Assembly (NCBI GenBank): GCA_010405405.1
Contig: MU004231.1
Location: 186,001 to 250,000, forward strand
Origin: Microthyrium microscopicum
Lineage: Eukaryota; Ascomycota; Dothideomycetes; Microthyriales; Microthyriaceae
Direction of reading: 5' to 3'
Length of the DNA stretch: 64,000 nt
How positions within the stretch are numbered: the first letter of the stretch is position 1; every line of letters begins with the position of its first letter. Shown one piece after another: positions 1 through 12,928 of the stretch. The position numbers and the translations under genes are program-made. Below the pieces are notes generated by a model. It made no database searches. It worked only from the letters and a program-made list of their open reading frames with translations, and was not told the DNA's origin.

Positions 1-1210
1 AGGATCATGAGTAAGGCCCGATGAGTGAGCTTTACAGGCTCACAGACACATTGGGGACTGCAGAACGGCGCGATAGGATGTGTTGAGGCTGGGACCTGGG
101 TGGATCGGGATTGAAACAGGTGGTGCATGGCGCCGTCTCATGAAACTGCCTGGTGCTGAACCTCATGGGCCAACATGCAATCTTGAAATATCTCGTATAT
201 CTTTTGCGTATAGCCGTATATCGGAAGTGTTTAAGAAGCAAATGTATGATGTGGTTGATGTGATAGTTACGAGGTTCAGTATCAGCGTATTCAGTCAGCT
301 TCCATGCTCGTATCCATGAACTACTGGAGATAAAAAGGGAATAGAATTATGTCAAATAGCATGTTGGTTCATGTGGTGATAGGTGGGCATGCGATGCAGA
401 GAACGGGAATACGTTTAGCGTGCAAGCGTGCCACAGCGGACGAGTGGGGAGCAGCAAAATGCCGAATCCATGTTCTTATTTTGGCAGCGTTTCCACTGAC
501 TGGTTGGTGTTGAGGCGTGGCGACTGTTTGCGGATGTTTCTTGCGACAAATGCATCGCGCACACGAGGCAGCGCGGAGAAGACGGCACAAAGTGTTGCTT
601 ATGTAGTTGTTGACTTGAGCCATCAGTATCAATAGTAGAAGTGGTGATGCTATCAATAGAGGTTAGCAGTTACTGGAGTCAGAAGGGACTCCCCCAGGCC
701 AGGCCTAGTATTATTTGTAACTGGCAGTTGCTGCATGGCGCAGTAGATCGTTCTTTCCTGCTTTTTCTCTAACCTTAGTCGCGCCTGCCACTTTTCTCGA
801 CCATTCTTGCTTTCTTAATCAGTCGCTCTTACCTCTCTTGGAGTCTGGACTTTATCCGTCTCATCCTACATGTACAGTACGCGGCCCAGCATCTTGATAC
901 TGACACACTCCTCCCCCTTTCATCCTACAATTACCACATCTCGACAAACATTTGGTTTCTTCAACACGTTGCTTGGTTGAGCTCGCCTGTTACCTCAAAT
1001 TCTCAACACCTGCCCGCCGCTTCGAAACACATGCTCCATTGACCTCAACCCTCAAAGCCAACCTCTCGGGTTCTTTCTCGTTACTCGACACCTTCCGTCC
1101 TCCTTATTTGGCGTACAAATTCTTGCCTGTACGTGCCGATAATCCCGAATTCAACGCCTGTAAGAAATGCAAGGAGCCAACGCACTGCGTGTATCCAAAG
1201 TTACGCCACC
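1..1210. other. 5' flank of the RING gene, no gene seen
   Basis: No open frame here has an ATG start with convincing protein-like content. The last 400 bases (about 780-1200) are pyrimidine-rich, as is usual for fungal promoters and 5' untranslated leaders, so this part probably holds the promoter and leader of the RING-finger gene that starts at 1211. I see nothing else that can be named. Confidence 0.5.
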
Positions 1211-3399
1211 ATGGTGATTCGTCTACCATCTCAAGTCTCTATTCTTTCAAAGTCTTACCAGGCCAGCCTCACTTCCAACCTTGAAAACCTGGGACTGATT
1301 ATCGGCGCTGCCAATACCCGTACCACAAAACCCTTTTTCAACGACAAGTCTCCGGCATTTTCTCCGTCTAGATCCGTTTCCATCGTTGGGTCCGTTGGTC
1401 GCTCATTCTTTACACTTCTCGTGGCTTTAGTTCTGTGTCTATCGTCACTTCCTTCAACCACCGCTCAATCCATTTCTACCACCACCTCCTTTAGTCCCGA
1501 TCAAGTATCTGCCAATATTGAACTCGTCTTTGGATCCTATCAATCCGATAATACTCGATATCTTTTGGCGCCACTCGCATCGACTACAACCAGTACTATT
1601 CAAGTATGATATCAATGGCTCTAATTTTTTTTCCATGTGACGCTAATACCATTCCTTCAGGGCAAACTTCTTCTCGGCACTTTTATCAAGGCCAACGCTT
1701 CTAGTGTCAACTTTGTAAATACCAACGAAATAGCGTTTGTTTCGTGCGATACTTCCGCGTACGCCGATCTTCTTGGTCCCGTCAATACACTTATTTTTGC
1801 CGTCAAAAACGACCCCATTGCCATAGTCCTGTACAGTAATACAGCAAAAGGTTGCGCATACAGTCCTGGAGACAAAATACCTTCAACTTTTGCCTACTTG
1901 TTTTCCTTGACTGGCGCCCAAGCCAACGGATCTCTCACTTCATTTGCAGCTGGAGCTGGTGGCCACGTCGCGATTGCTACCCAAGCTATTTTCGAAATGA
2001 ACTCTTCTTCGGGATCATCTGGTGGAGGTGCTAGTGGAGGTGTAGGAGGACCAGGCGGTAACGCTGCAAATCAAGGCTCACAGCCCGGTGGCCCTTCTCC
2101 ATCTACAGCAGTCGCTATGATCATACTCTACAGTATTACTGGAGTTATCACTGCTCTGTTTCTTGTTATTATCATAACCGGTGCAGTTCGAGCTCACAGA
2201 CATCCCGAGCGGTACGGACCGCGAAATACCCATGGTCGTTCACGTCAAAGTAGGGCAAAAGGCCTCGCACGGGCAATGCTTGATACTTTGCCGATTGTTA
2301 AATTTGGCGAAAAGGAAGAGGAAAAGCCTGCGGATATTGAGTTAGCTGGTGCCACAGCTAACAGAGCTGCCACCACCGATCAAAAGACTACGGCCGAGGA
2401 AGGTGCTGAGATCCAAGACTCGACTAAACAAGAAGGCGAGCAAAGCAATACAGACCCTTCTAAAGAGTCAACAACTCCTCCAATAGCTGAAGACGTTCAA
2501 GGGTGCTCCATATGTACAGACGATTTCGAACTTGGGCAGGACGTAAGAGTCTTGCCATGCAACCACTCTTTCCACCCGACCTGTATAGATCCCTGGCTTC
2601 TGAATGTTTCGGGGACCTGTCCACTATGGTAAGCTAGTTGGTATTCTGTTGTTTTACGAACAATCGCTAACCCGCGGCCTTTAGCCGAATTGATCTCCGC
2701 CCTGAATCAGAACAAGCTCGCGATCCAGTAAACCGAACTGCTACAGAAGCTGATATTTTTCCACCACCAATTGACCCCGTGGAGGCGGCTAATCGCCGGT
2801 CTTCTCGACGTCAAAGCATGATGTGGGATCTGATCAACCCATCAAGAATGCGTGATGCCACTCCCCAGGAACGTATCGAGGCATTAAGAAGAGTTCGGGA
2901 ACAGAGACGAACAAGTCCAACCGAGGAGGCAGATGCTCGCAGGAGGCGTCGTCTTACGGCAAGGTTACACGATGTGTTTAGTATCCGCACTTCTTCTCGG
3001 CATGAATCTCCACCAACCATGTCCGGGAGCGTGCAACCCGAGCCTCGCACTGCAATCACTCCATCACGAGGGAGCCCATCTCGAAGAAGCCCATCTAGAA
3101 GAAGTCCTACACGAGAGAGCTCACCTCCTGCAACGATCCCAGAGCATTCACAGGCCGCCGTAGCCCCTACAACCTTACCGGCTCACTCAGCAAATGGTGG
3201 TACCGAAACTTTGACCACGGAACCACCAGCTGCTTCAAACTCGGAGATTTCTGATCCAGAGCCTCCAGCAACGGCTCCCGAAGAGTCTATACCACCTGCC
3301 CAGGCAGCCGCGACACCACCTACATCATCAACAAACCCCGAGTCTTCATCAGCCGCCCACGTGGAACCCGCTACATCAACCACCAAACCTACGACTTAA
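1211..3399 (+). CDS. PA/TM/RING-type membrane E3 ubiquitin ligase
   Basis: Three exons: 1211-1603, 1661-2628 and 2685-3399, giving 691 aa. Both introns (57 and 56 nt) have CGCTAA branch points, and the phases agree. The ATG at 1211 sits in a CCACCATGG context and is the first in-frame ATG. A hydrophobic signal segment lies at about residues 55-80. A luminal region with PA-domain character follows, then one membrane segment at about 281-307. A C3H2C3 RING-H2 finger lies at about 413-455, beginning CSICTDDF and ending CPLCRIDL. Intron 2 interrupts the codon of the final RING cysteine pair, so the unspliced frame reads CPLW instead of CPLC. The C-terminal 230 residues are low-complexity and Ser/Pro/Arg-rich, with a repeated SRRSP unit at about 3060-3125. 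This layout matches PA-TM-RING ligases such as RNF13 or yeast Tul1-like endomembrane ligases, which ubiquitinate membrane or vacuolar cargo. The substrate is unknown. RING and membrane topology are read directly; the PA assignment is weaker. Confidence 0.88.
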
Positions 3400-4203
3400 T
3401 CACGACAATCACCACTGACATAATGTATAACGAACATAACCACCTACGACCAAAGAGCGCGTGCAAACACTACACCAAAACCCCCATAATTGCTCAATCA
3501 TCTGTCCTTATAGAACATGCGGTTTCTCCCGCGCGAGGAAAGCGTACTAGAAGTAATATTTCTCACCACTAATATGCATGGAGTTGCAAGGGAGCTTTAC
3601 CGTATCTGTGGCCACGCATTTGCCTCTACTGTTTGCTTCATAGTTGGTACATGTAGCTTGGTACGGTACGATTACAATGGTAATAATGAGGTGCTGGAAC
3701 TGGTAGAGGAAAAGAGGCGCTTTTGTTGGGGCTGGATATATGATACCAGATAGTGTGTGTGTATAGGCGTCCATGTTAGGACTTTATATAAGATATGAAT
3801 GGATTATAATGACGATTACTATTGTGCTGGTTGGGTTTACATGATCATTTCTTATCGAAACTTGAGAGTGAAGTGATGAGCGTGTTCGATCATGTACGAC
3901 TCGATGACATCAATGAGCAGTCTGGTCACAAATTCAGAAGACAAGAATGGAAGCGTTTGTCTAATGTACTATCCGTAACTCCATTGCATATCAAAACTCT
4001 ATATAAACAATAATCAAATGCTAAATTTCCCAAAAACACCACGCTATGCCGCCTAAAGAAATGGAACGTTCTCCGTTCCCAGCGCACCAGTTTTATGCAT
4101 CGCTAGACAGCCGTTCAAAACATCACGCCATCGCTTCGTAGTTATCAGCTCGTCTGATATCGTCATTTGCCCTTGACACTCATCACCAGAGCCCAGACGA
4201 GCT
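3400..4203. other. Convergent intergenic region
   Basis: This lies between the 3' ends of the RING gene and the MFS transporter gene. It is AT-rich from about 3400 to 4050 and must contain both 3' untranslated regions. The short open frames have no recognisable content and none is spliced in a convincing way. Confidence 0.5.
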
Positions 4204-6151
4204 TCAAGCATCTGCAACTTCCACCAGTGTAGCACGCGCGCCTTTCCGCACAGCACCAACCTCCTCCTCATCCTCCTCACAGAATGCCGCCGCAGTCCTA
4301 ACATGCGCCGTCCGATTCTTCGTCCGCTCAATCCACGGAACCTGCGCCGCGCCGAGGAGTGCCACCACCGCGCTCGCCCACCACGGAAGAGCCGCCCAGT
4401 GCATCTTACTACCCGCGCCATACAACGCCCCCGCCACCGGGCTCGCAATAGTTCTACACGCGCCGCCCGTCGATGCAGCAAGGCCGTTGATTTTGCCGAG
4501 CATACTTGGGGACGGCGAGGCCTCTTTGATGAGGATGAGGAGAAGTGGGTAGGCGAGAATGCTAAAGACGTTGCGGACGAAGAGGCAGGTGTAGATGCCA
4601 GTGTAGACCCAGGTGGGTGGGAGGAGGACGAGGTAGGGAACGAGGATGTAGGCGAGGGGATGGCCGATGGTGACGATGACGAAGAGACGCCAGACGCCGA
4701 GCCAGGAAGCCATTAGGGGGAATATTATGCCCTGCACGGGCATGGCGATTATGCCGTTGATGCTCATTATGAGGCCGACGTTTTGGGTGGAGAGACCGAG
4801 ACCGCCGGCGACGGTGGAGATGGTGGTGAAGGGGTGGACGTCGGGTGTGAAGCGGACGTCTTGAAGGAAGATTGGGAGGAGATGGTCGTAGGTCATGGAG
4901 TGGTAGGTGTAGCTGTGTATTATGTTAGCGGTGTGTTGTGAGAGGTTTGGGGATGCGGAAACCTTACATTCCGAGTGCGGTGACGAGCACGATCACTGGC
5001 CATGTGAAGGTCTTCTCGCGGGTAGAAGAACTTGTTGACGAGGCACGGGAGAGTGATTTTCTCTCTTCGGTGCTACGTGGCTTGTTGGTGATTTGCACAT
5101 GGTCAAATGTTCCGTATGATTCTTGGGAGATGTCTGCCGGTGCGGAAGACATGGAACCCGCAGTGGGGATCAATGGAGTATGTGCGGTTGTATATTTCAA
5201 GTCATCGCGAGTGCTCCATGGTTGCATATCAGGATGGGTCTCATGGAGGAAGAAGTAGGCAGCAAACATGGAGAAGAGGAGCAAGACAGCACATATCAAG
5301 TTGGGCAAAAGATAAGGCAATTTGGCAAATAGACCATCAGATGGGAACATCAATGGCCATGAGGACGATGGGTCAGCAAAGTAGCCGCCTAGAGCAGGCC
5401 CAATGATCGTTCCTATCGACCATACAAATGGCATTACAGCAAATGCTCGGGCTGGGGACGTTAGCTTTCAGTAATATATACACATGCAGAAAGACACAAG
5501 AACAATCACAAAAATCACAACTTACTCTCGTGCTTTGGGTTTTGTGCTAGCTCTCCCACCATGGTTTGTATCACTCCGATGTTTCCATTGAGTAAACCTC
5601 CTAGGATACGACCAAGTAGGGCAATCCAGAAGCTCTCCGCGACTCCAAGGATGATTAGGGAGATGAAGGTGCCTACGGTTCCAATCAAAAGAACGGGTTT
5701 GCGGCCAATTCGGTCTGACAAGGAACCCCAAAAGAGTCCAGTCACTGCTTCGGCAAGAGAGAAGGCGGCGATGAGAATGCCAGCGTAGAACGCGGCGTCG
5801 CTCGGTCTGCCGACATTGTAGTAAAGCACAAGCTTCCACGCATATGGAAAGATTGAAGTCAGAGCAATAGGCTCCGACACTCTCACAAGAGCTATCTGAA
5901 GTCAGTCACATGTCCCGATCAGGAGGCATAGTGGACAAGACAACCAGCACACTCCCATCAAACTGCGATATCCCAAACTGGCAATCAATTGATCACCATT
6001 ATTCGCACTCGATGGGAGAATAACGCAGTTCGATGAGAGGACTCCGATGTCTTGTCCAAAGTTGTGGTTGTCACTTACCGAGTAGGAAAAGCTGTGTGGC
6101 GGGAAATTCATCCGGATTTCGAGGAAGTCTTGGTTTCTGTGTAAGAAACAT
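4204..6151 (-). CDS. MFS transporter, TetA/ZIFL-like DHA1 type
   Basis: Four exons on the minus strand: 6151-6079, 5891-5526, 5451-4968 and 4912-4204, giving 543 aa with phases that agree at every junction. It is a polytopic proton-coupled efflux carrier of the major facilitator superfamily with about 12 membrane segments. The signature loop 2-3 motif GSLSDRIGRKP lies at residues 80-90. Helix 1 carries the typical VRVSEPIAL segment, and RILGGLLNGN marks the region of helix 4-5. A long cytoplasmic loop rich in Ser/Thr, with the run RASSTSSSTREK, separates the two six-helix halves. The short N-terminus and this loop length match the fungal tetracycline-resistance-like and zinc-induced-facilitator-like carriers. 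The substrate cannot be read from sequence. The first 24 residues come from a tiny first exon that is easily missed. Confidence 0.88.
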
Positions 6152-7606
6152 GATCTTTTGGAACACTTTTAATCTTACTGCTTGTCAACACGCAAATAGC
6201 ACTCTCTTCTCGTCAAGTAGAAAGACTTGAAGAAATCCGTATGCGTTTGACCTAGAACCCAAAAATTCCAAGCTGCTCTCAAACCAAGTAGAGGCACTTG
6301 AGCGTTAGTTAGAGTTGCGAATGCACCGCGAAGAGAGTTGAGAAGAAGAGGAAGAAGATGATGATGATGAGTAGATAGCGTAATAGACAACAGTGGCACT
6401 ATATCGTGAGATTGGAGAGAGAGGTAAGAGGGGAAGAGATTCTATGTTGTGGTGAGAGGGGAAGAAAGTTTTTTATCTTGACCTTACCGTCTCAATGGGT
6501 TTGTACCTTCCCGCCCTTATCAAGTGAATTTCTCGAAAGCCATGGAAAACCATCAATGCCCTACCCTACGCATGGATTTTGCTTCCCACCATATTATTGG
6601 GTAACACCATGGCGACAAGGACGATAATTGGCCGGATATTGAGTCTAGCAAGGCTCTGGGCCTCGTTCGCGCCTCTTACACCACCAAAAGAGGCATAGAG
6701 CGTAGCGAAATGCCCAAGCAACCAGCCATTCAAAGCACCTCAATTGAAGCTTTGATCAAAGGATCGTCGGCTGATTCGCCACAGCAGACTTTTTAGCTGC
6801 CGTTACTCCCGGGAGGTGGAGTCGGGATGGATGGATGCACATTGAGGTGGAGCACTTTTCATCTGTCAATCTTCATATCTCATGACTCTTTTGGGCCCTC
6901 CATAAACTCATATATCTTACTCTTTTTTATTGAAATGGTGCTGAATGAGCCATGAAAAGACGAGAAATTTAAAAGACTGATTCAAGAGGATTGTATCCAT
7001 ATCACATAGTGATTGTAGAAATAGTCAGCTTTCATGGTGGTTGATGCGAGGACGTTCTTGTTTTCTCTTTGGACCCTGCGCTACGGAAAGAATCGCAAAT
7101 TGAAGCACTTGGAAATTTGAAGTGCTATCATGAACATGAGATGTTTGCTAGAACCTGCCACATCTTGCAGATCTCTTCGCGGTAAAGGATTGCTTTACTG
7201 CCTATATCCTTGTTTATATGGCGGAGTAAAGAAGGCCAGACCATTCTTCACGATGCATTCAAGCTAAATCGGAAGATAACCCCTCGTTGGGACCGGATCA
7301 TCCACCATGGTCAACCTTGGCGAGGGACTATATATCTGGCTAAAACGCGTTTATGAAATCACATGCTTATCAGTTTCTTGTGTTTACGCAGCGTTAAACG
7401 CTATAGTTGGGATCATATATCAATTACTATGTACTACATAATCATTAAGTGAGTTGCAGAGCACAATCTTGAGCAAGGATACTGAACCCTTGCTGCGAAA
7501 ACCCTTCGATCGAATTGACGAACAGACCCACTCAGGACATAATCATAAGCCTCGTCATAAACCAGCACACTTCAATCTTCACACTAAGCTCGAATCAAGA
7601 CTCTAA
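6152..7606. other. Intergenic, MFS promoter side
   Basis: About 1.45 kb upstream of the MFS transporter (minus strand) and downstream of the Vip1-like gene. I find no open frame with a proper start and protein-like content. It probably holds the transporter's promoter and the 3' end of the Vip1-like transcript. Nothing repeated or structured stood out. Confidence 0.45.
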
Positions 7607-8471
7607 TCAAGTAGACTTCTCACTTGTTGGAAGTTCAGCCGCTCCAGTCTTCTCGTCTGTCGAGGTACCGGCGACAGGTGCAGAAGAATCACCCTCTGAT
7701 GCCTTGGCAGCCTTCAAGTTGGCGAGATGGCGAGCCTCATTGTGGACATCAAGAACTTGCTTGTTGCCTTCAGCATAGAAGTTGCGAAGCTTGTGGCCAG
7801 TGGGTGTGCCAAGGGCAGAATCGAAGTATGAGTACATTGTATTCCATGCTCCTGCAGCTTTTTGGCTGACCTGGTACTTGTCGTCAGCGGCCTTGGCCTT
7901 CTCGGTTGCTTTGTATTTGCTGTCGAAATCGGCGAGAGCCTTGGTGAATCTGTTAGAGACGCCGTGTTGCTTGTCGAGGGCTAGAGCTCGTTCGATGACC
8001 TTATCGCTGATGACATATCTATGAACTGTTAGCATATATTGCCGAATTTTGGATGGAAACACGTACCCGTGTGCTAGATATTCAGCGATAACTCGAGATC
8101 GGGGCTTATCATCCTGGGTGACCTCCTCGGACTCGCCAGTTTCAGAGTCCTTCTGAGCTGGAGCAAGGTCATCAAGGCCTGCAGTAGACTTGACAGTCAC
8201 TTGAGATGAGCCAAGCTGGGTATTGTCAAGGAGCAATGCGGTCTTTGCGGCGGTCTCCTTCTCGAAGGTTACGGTAGCGGACTTGGCAGAGCTTTCCTCG
8301 CCAGAGACGGGGGTAACGGAGAGACTGCTGATCTTGCCACTATAAAGCACGCTGATTAGCTGAAGTAGATGTCTATCAGTCGGCGTGAACTTACCAGAAG
8401 CTGAAGAAGTCGCGAACTTCCTTCTCTGAGGTTTGGGCAGAAATGCCTTCGACGTGAACGGTGTTTGACAT
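7607..8471 (-). CDS. vip1: Vip1-like RRM protein
   Basis: Three exons: 8471-8395, 8339-8067 and 8018-7607, giving 253 aa. The start is MSNTVHVEGISAQTSEKEV at 8471. An RNA-recognition motif covers roughly residues 3-75, with the RNP1-like strand split by intron 1 (FFSFC then GKISSLSV). A middle region contains AEYLAHGYVISDKVIERAL, characteristic of the fungal and plant Vip1 family, and only appears when the 48-nt second intron (donor GTACGT, branch TGCTAAC) is removed. An alpha-helical, Lys/Ala-rich segment follows and the C-terminus is an acidic Ser/Thr tail. Fission yeast Vip1 is an RRM protein of poorly known role, linked to RNA binding or cell-shape control. The family call is firm; the function is not. 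Confidence 0.88.
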
Positions 8472-9347
8472 GATGGTGGATGTGGATGTGGATGTGGTCT
8501 TGTTTTGGGTATACAGTTGTTTTGAGTGGTAGTTTTGAAAGGGTTATGGAAAGGAGATGGTTTAAGAGGAGCAGAGGAATAGTTATAGAAGGTTGAATTG
8601 GATGGTGCCTACTTTCCCTTTGGCAGCGTCACACATGCACAGGGAGGAGTCGCGATTGCCCCGCCATACTGCATACTTTCTTTTGATCGGCCTACGTCAC
8701 TTGCCTACTGCAAAACTGCGCCCCTTTGCGTGGCTTTGGAATGAGATTGATGCCACACCACTGGCTCCCCAATCTAGATAAGACTTTGATCCAGCTCTGG
8801 TATACTTGGTGGCGTGCATAGCATCATACGAGATGAATGAACCTCCATTTAATTCTGTTTCCTAAGAAAGTAGTCTTGTTTCTTGAAGTCAATTCACATG
8901 TTAACGCTCCATGGAGCAGGGTTCTTATAGTCCGTGCACTGTGGAGATAAACTAGCCTGGAATGATATTTCCGAGAGTCTAGCTTCTCGAAATATAAAAA
9001 GTTTTGGAGACATCGATAACAGCCCCCACACGCTATTATTTTACCGGTGTCGACATTGACTCACCTATCGTTCAATTAGCTACTCCATCATGCCACCGAG
9101 CTGACCCGACACTGCATGCTACTATAAGCTGGCAGCTTTCATCAACCTCCGGGCGCGTAGTCCGCTCTCTACTTCTAATGGCCACCTCCCCTTGAGTCAC
9201 CATCCGAGTCGACTGATCTTCGAATCTTCCATATCACATCTTCGCCGGTTCTCTACCTTCTCGCCCCGCGCCCGCAGAACCAAATCTACGAGAAAAGTCT
9301 ATAACGAATCACTGTCCTCAGCAGGAGGCAGACGTAGACGCGACAAG
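8472..9347. promoter_or_regulatory. Divergent promoter region, vip1 / RNase Z
   Basis: This separates two divergently transcribed genes. The left part should drive the Vip1-like gene and the right part RNase Z. The right end, 9105-9347, is an open extension in frame with RNase Z and has no ATG; it is described as a separate observation. No other motif was convincing. Confidence 0.5.
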
Positions 9348-12300
9348 ATGTATGCCAACTTGCGGTTCATCACGCTGCCTTCGGTAGATACTAGAGGAGC
9401 TTTGTTGGAAGTCGCCTTTCCAAACCACACCTATCTATTTGGTCGTGTCTGCGAAGGAACACAGCGTGCGGCTGTCCAAGAATCCCTCAACCTGGTCAAG
9501 GCTCGCCAGCTATTCTTGTCAGGGCCAACAGAATGGACATCAGTTGGTGGATTACTTGGCCTGCTTTTGACTCACTCGGATACTCTGATACGTCGCCTTG
9601 CGGGCATGTCGAAAGAACTGGTTGCCAAACAGCATGGCCTCACCGTACACGGAGCACCTGGGCTATATCACTTTATTGCAATGAGTCGGCGATACGTACT
9701 TCGATTTGGAGGCCATGTTCAATTCGAAGAGGTTTCGCAGAACCCGACAGTGGCGAATGTCTCGAAACCAGATTATGAAGATGAACAGATCAAAGTTTGG
9801 AATGTTTCACTTCTCCCAGAGTCTGAAATAGAAAATACCGCAGGCACGACTGAAGACGAAATGGGTACCCTGACATATCTCAAAAGTCTCGCAAATACAC
9901 TCTGGAATTCAAGCTATAATCGCGATACCTTTGTGCAAACCGAGCTACAACATGTGCTCACTCTTCAACAGGCTTGGGACTCGGAGAGTTCCGATCCTAA
10001 TCTTGAAGATGCTGCTCGTACCATTTGGACCATCGACCCAGAGACTAAAGATTTCCTTGCTTATAGCGGACCACTGCCAGGCGGTAAGATTCTCCTATGC
10101 GGAAATACGCGCTTGACAATAGCTTATACTACCCGAACATCTCGCGACTGTCATCGCATTTGATGGCTTCCAAGACTATATTTCTAGTAGAGCTAATGGT
10201 TCCCACTGACTGCGATGACTATCATAGTAAGCTCTAAAGATCAACTGGCAAACCCCATTTCATCTTTTGAGCGCGCTCGACACTGATGAGAGTCTTCGTA
10301 ATCATATGCTAACAAAGCTTAGGACCCGACAACTTGCCTGATCCAAAGCTCAAGGTCTTGTTGAAAAGACAAGGCCAGTTGAGCAGTATTGATACACTTC
10401 CATCTTTGCCTAGAAAACGTCAATCACAATGCTATATCTTCCGCTCTCAAAATTCTCGGGGCAAGTTCAATGCCGCAAAAGCCATGAAATTAGGCGTTCC
10501 ACCAGGTCCCTTGTTTGCCAAACTCACAAGGGGCGAAAGCGTTGAAACCGCTGATAAAAAAACGGTCAGTCCTGATATGGTTATCGAACCTGACAGAGTT
10601 GGTGGTGGGTTGGCAATAATCGATCTTCCAAGCCCAGAATATATCAAGGACTTTCTGCAAAGACCAGAATGGAAAGACGCGGCGCTGATGAAGGGCATTG
10701 ACACCATGGTATGGATACTAGGACCGGATATGGCAATTGGCTCACGGCCTGCATCGTCGGACCTTCTGGCTTTCATGAACGAAAACCAACAACGAAAACA
10801 TCTAATTACTGCCCCCGGCATTACACCGAACTTCCATTCAGTCTTATCGTCGGTCCGGATGGCGAGCCAGCTATCGCAAATTAGTCCCACAAATTTCATC
10901 AAACCAATAGGCTCCATGTATAATGCAGAGCCACGAGCCAAAGACACCGAAAGTATTCAAAACCCTACAGGTATGGTTACTTTGATCAAAGACTATGGCA
11001 TGGAGACAAAACCACATGTTACCCATTACAAGCGCAGCATTGCGCCTCCTGTCGATTTGGATATTTCAGAAGCTGTCAGTATGCTCGCCCAACAGGCAAG
11101 AGAATCTAATGAAGAGATGAAAGACGTGTTGGAGAAGTGGAAATCAACACTTGCACTACGAGACGTTGAAGTCATCTTCCTCGGTACAGGTTCTTCCATT
11201 CCTGCTCCAACGCGAAACGTTACTGGAATACTCCTTCGTGTTCCTGGCCATGGTAGTTACATACTAGACTGTGGGGAGAACTCTCTTGGACAATTGGAAC
11301 GCATATATCCTCCCCAAGAACTGGAAGCCATTCTTCTTGATCTACGCATGATTTATGTCTCACATCTACACGCAGACCACCATCTCGGCACCATCGGTAT
11401 TCTGAAAGCGTGGTATGGTCTCGTCCATCATTCGATCCCGCTGCCTACTGCTGGCACAGCCAAGGACGTGGTGAGATTCGCCTCCAAGTCTGCAACAGAA
11501 CGTGTGCGGCCCCACCTACCAATCGTGGCCAACTTTGAGACTCTCGCCGCGCTCTCTGAATTCGCTGAGCTGGAAGATATTGGATGGTCTCGCGTATTAC
11601 CCATCAACGTCAACTGGGCAAGCACCGACACCGCAAGTCAGATCCCATCGGCTGAAAACCAAACTGAAACCGACATGAACACGGGCGACGAACCGATTCA
11701 GTCACAGTATTGCCTCGTAACAACAATCATGGATCTACAGGGTGACGAAAAGTAAGACTCCCTTTAGCAAAACCTCATTTCTTGATGACCTTCAACCTTA
11801 CTCCCCATATCTTGTGGCTGCCACCGCCTGCCATCGCATTGCTTTGCTTGCATAGCTTGCTCTGGAATCTTGTCACTAATAGACAGAACGAGTCATTCAG
11901 CGTGTGCTGATTTCATATATCATTGAACTTTATACTGACAGATGTCTAGATCCTCTGCGTCTTTCACTCTCCTCCGGCTATCTCTCGCCAAGATCCTCGG
12001 CGGCGCTTATATAGATCTTTGCAGTGTCTACCATTGCCGCGGCGCCTCTGCAATGGCCATGCGCTTTGTATCTCCCGACCATCGAGACTTTAAAATCGCG
12101 TGGTCAGGCGATTGCCGGCCCAGCGCCAACTTTGCCATGCTTGGACGCAATGCGGACCTACTCATTCATGAGGCAACATTTGCCGATGACAAGCACGGCC
12201 AGGCGGTTGCCAAGCAACACAGTACTATTGGCGAAGCTGTCTTGGTTGCAGAAGCTATGCGCGCCAAATCACTGATACTTACCCACTTTAGCCAGCGGTA

Positions 12301-12928
12301 TCCCAAGTTTCCGGACTTGCATACGCTCGTGGCTCAAAAGGGTGATGGTCGTGCTGAGGAGGCTATGCGCCAGCTGCGCGAAATGGCTGAACTGGAAGTC
12401 CCGCCCTTCCATCCCAGTAGACAGAAGTCTCGGGTAATGGAGGAACTGCTTCCAGATTCGGAAGGGGAGACTAACGAACCTGTGGATTTGCGAATATGCG
12501 CCGCATTTGACTTTATGCGTATCACGATTGGCGAGATTGCCAATATGGAGGCATATACACCCGCATTCATAGAGCTATTCCGCGAGAAAGAGAAGGAAGA
12601 GCCAGAAGATGTTGAAATGCCTGGACTGGAGGATGGAGAAGCGACTGAAGCTGGATCAAAGTCAAGCAAGAAGAAGGAAAAGAAGAGAAAGGGAAAGAGT
12701 GAACACCAAGAGGGGAATAATGGCCAACCGGCCGAAAATGATGGTGAAGCAAAACTCAGCAAGAGACACCAGAAGAAGTTGAAGAAGCGGGAGTCTGTTG
12801 CGTCGCTGAGAACAGATATGAAAGAGTCGTCGGCTGATATGGTCGTGGAGATGCCGGCTGAAATCCAGGAGCCATTGGCTGATGACAAAGAGGCAGCGAC
12901 AGAACCCAAGGAGTCTTTGGGGAACTAG
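9348..12928 (+). CDS. trz1: Long-form tRNase Z (RNase Z, ELAC2/Trz1 type)
   Basis: Exons 9348-10083, 10323-11751 and 11950-12928 give 1047 aa from the first in-frame ATG. The enzyme removes the 3' trailer from pre-tRNA. Long RNase Z consists of two metallo-beta-lactamase halves: a degenerate N-terminal half and an active C-terminal half. In the C-terminal half the zinc motif SHLHADHHLG lies at about residue 592. Further metal motifs are the HCRGA segment, SGDCRPS and the late HEATF at about 795. FLGTGSSIP opens the active domain. The last 130 residues are an acidic then Lys-rich tail (KKKEKKRKGK; KRHQKKLKKR) with nuclear-localisation character. Intron 1 (239 nt) rejoins PLPG to GPDNLPDPK. Intron 2 (198 nt) keeps frame only with the CTAG acceptor at 11949, not the CAG at 11941. 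The frame stays open upstream to 9105, which may add a mitochondrial presequence. Confidence 0.9.

Noticed and set aside
369-656. Minus-strand frame starting with a hydrophobic leader
   Set aside because: It has no ATG at its start, no continuing domain, and lies opposite another open frame; the leader is too short to count as evidence.
4303-4716. Plus-strand ORF of 137 codons
   Set aside because: It is the antisense shadow of the last MFS transporter exon.
12334-12909. Minus-strand ORF of 191 codons, Ser/Phe-rich
   Set aside because: Antisense shadow of the acidic and Lys-rich tail of RNase Z.
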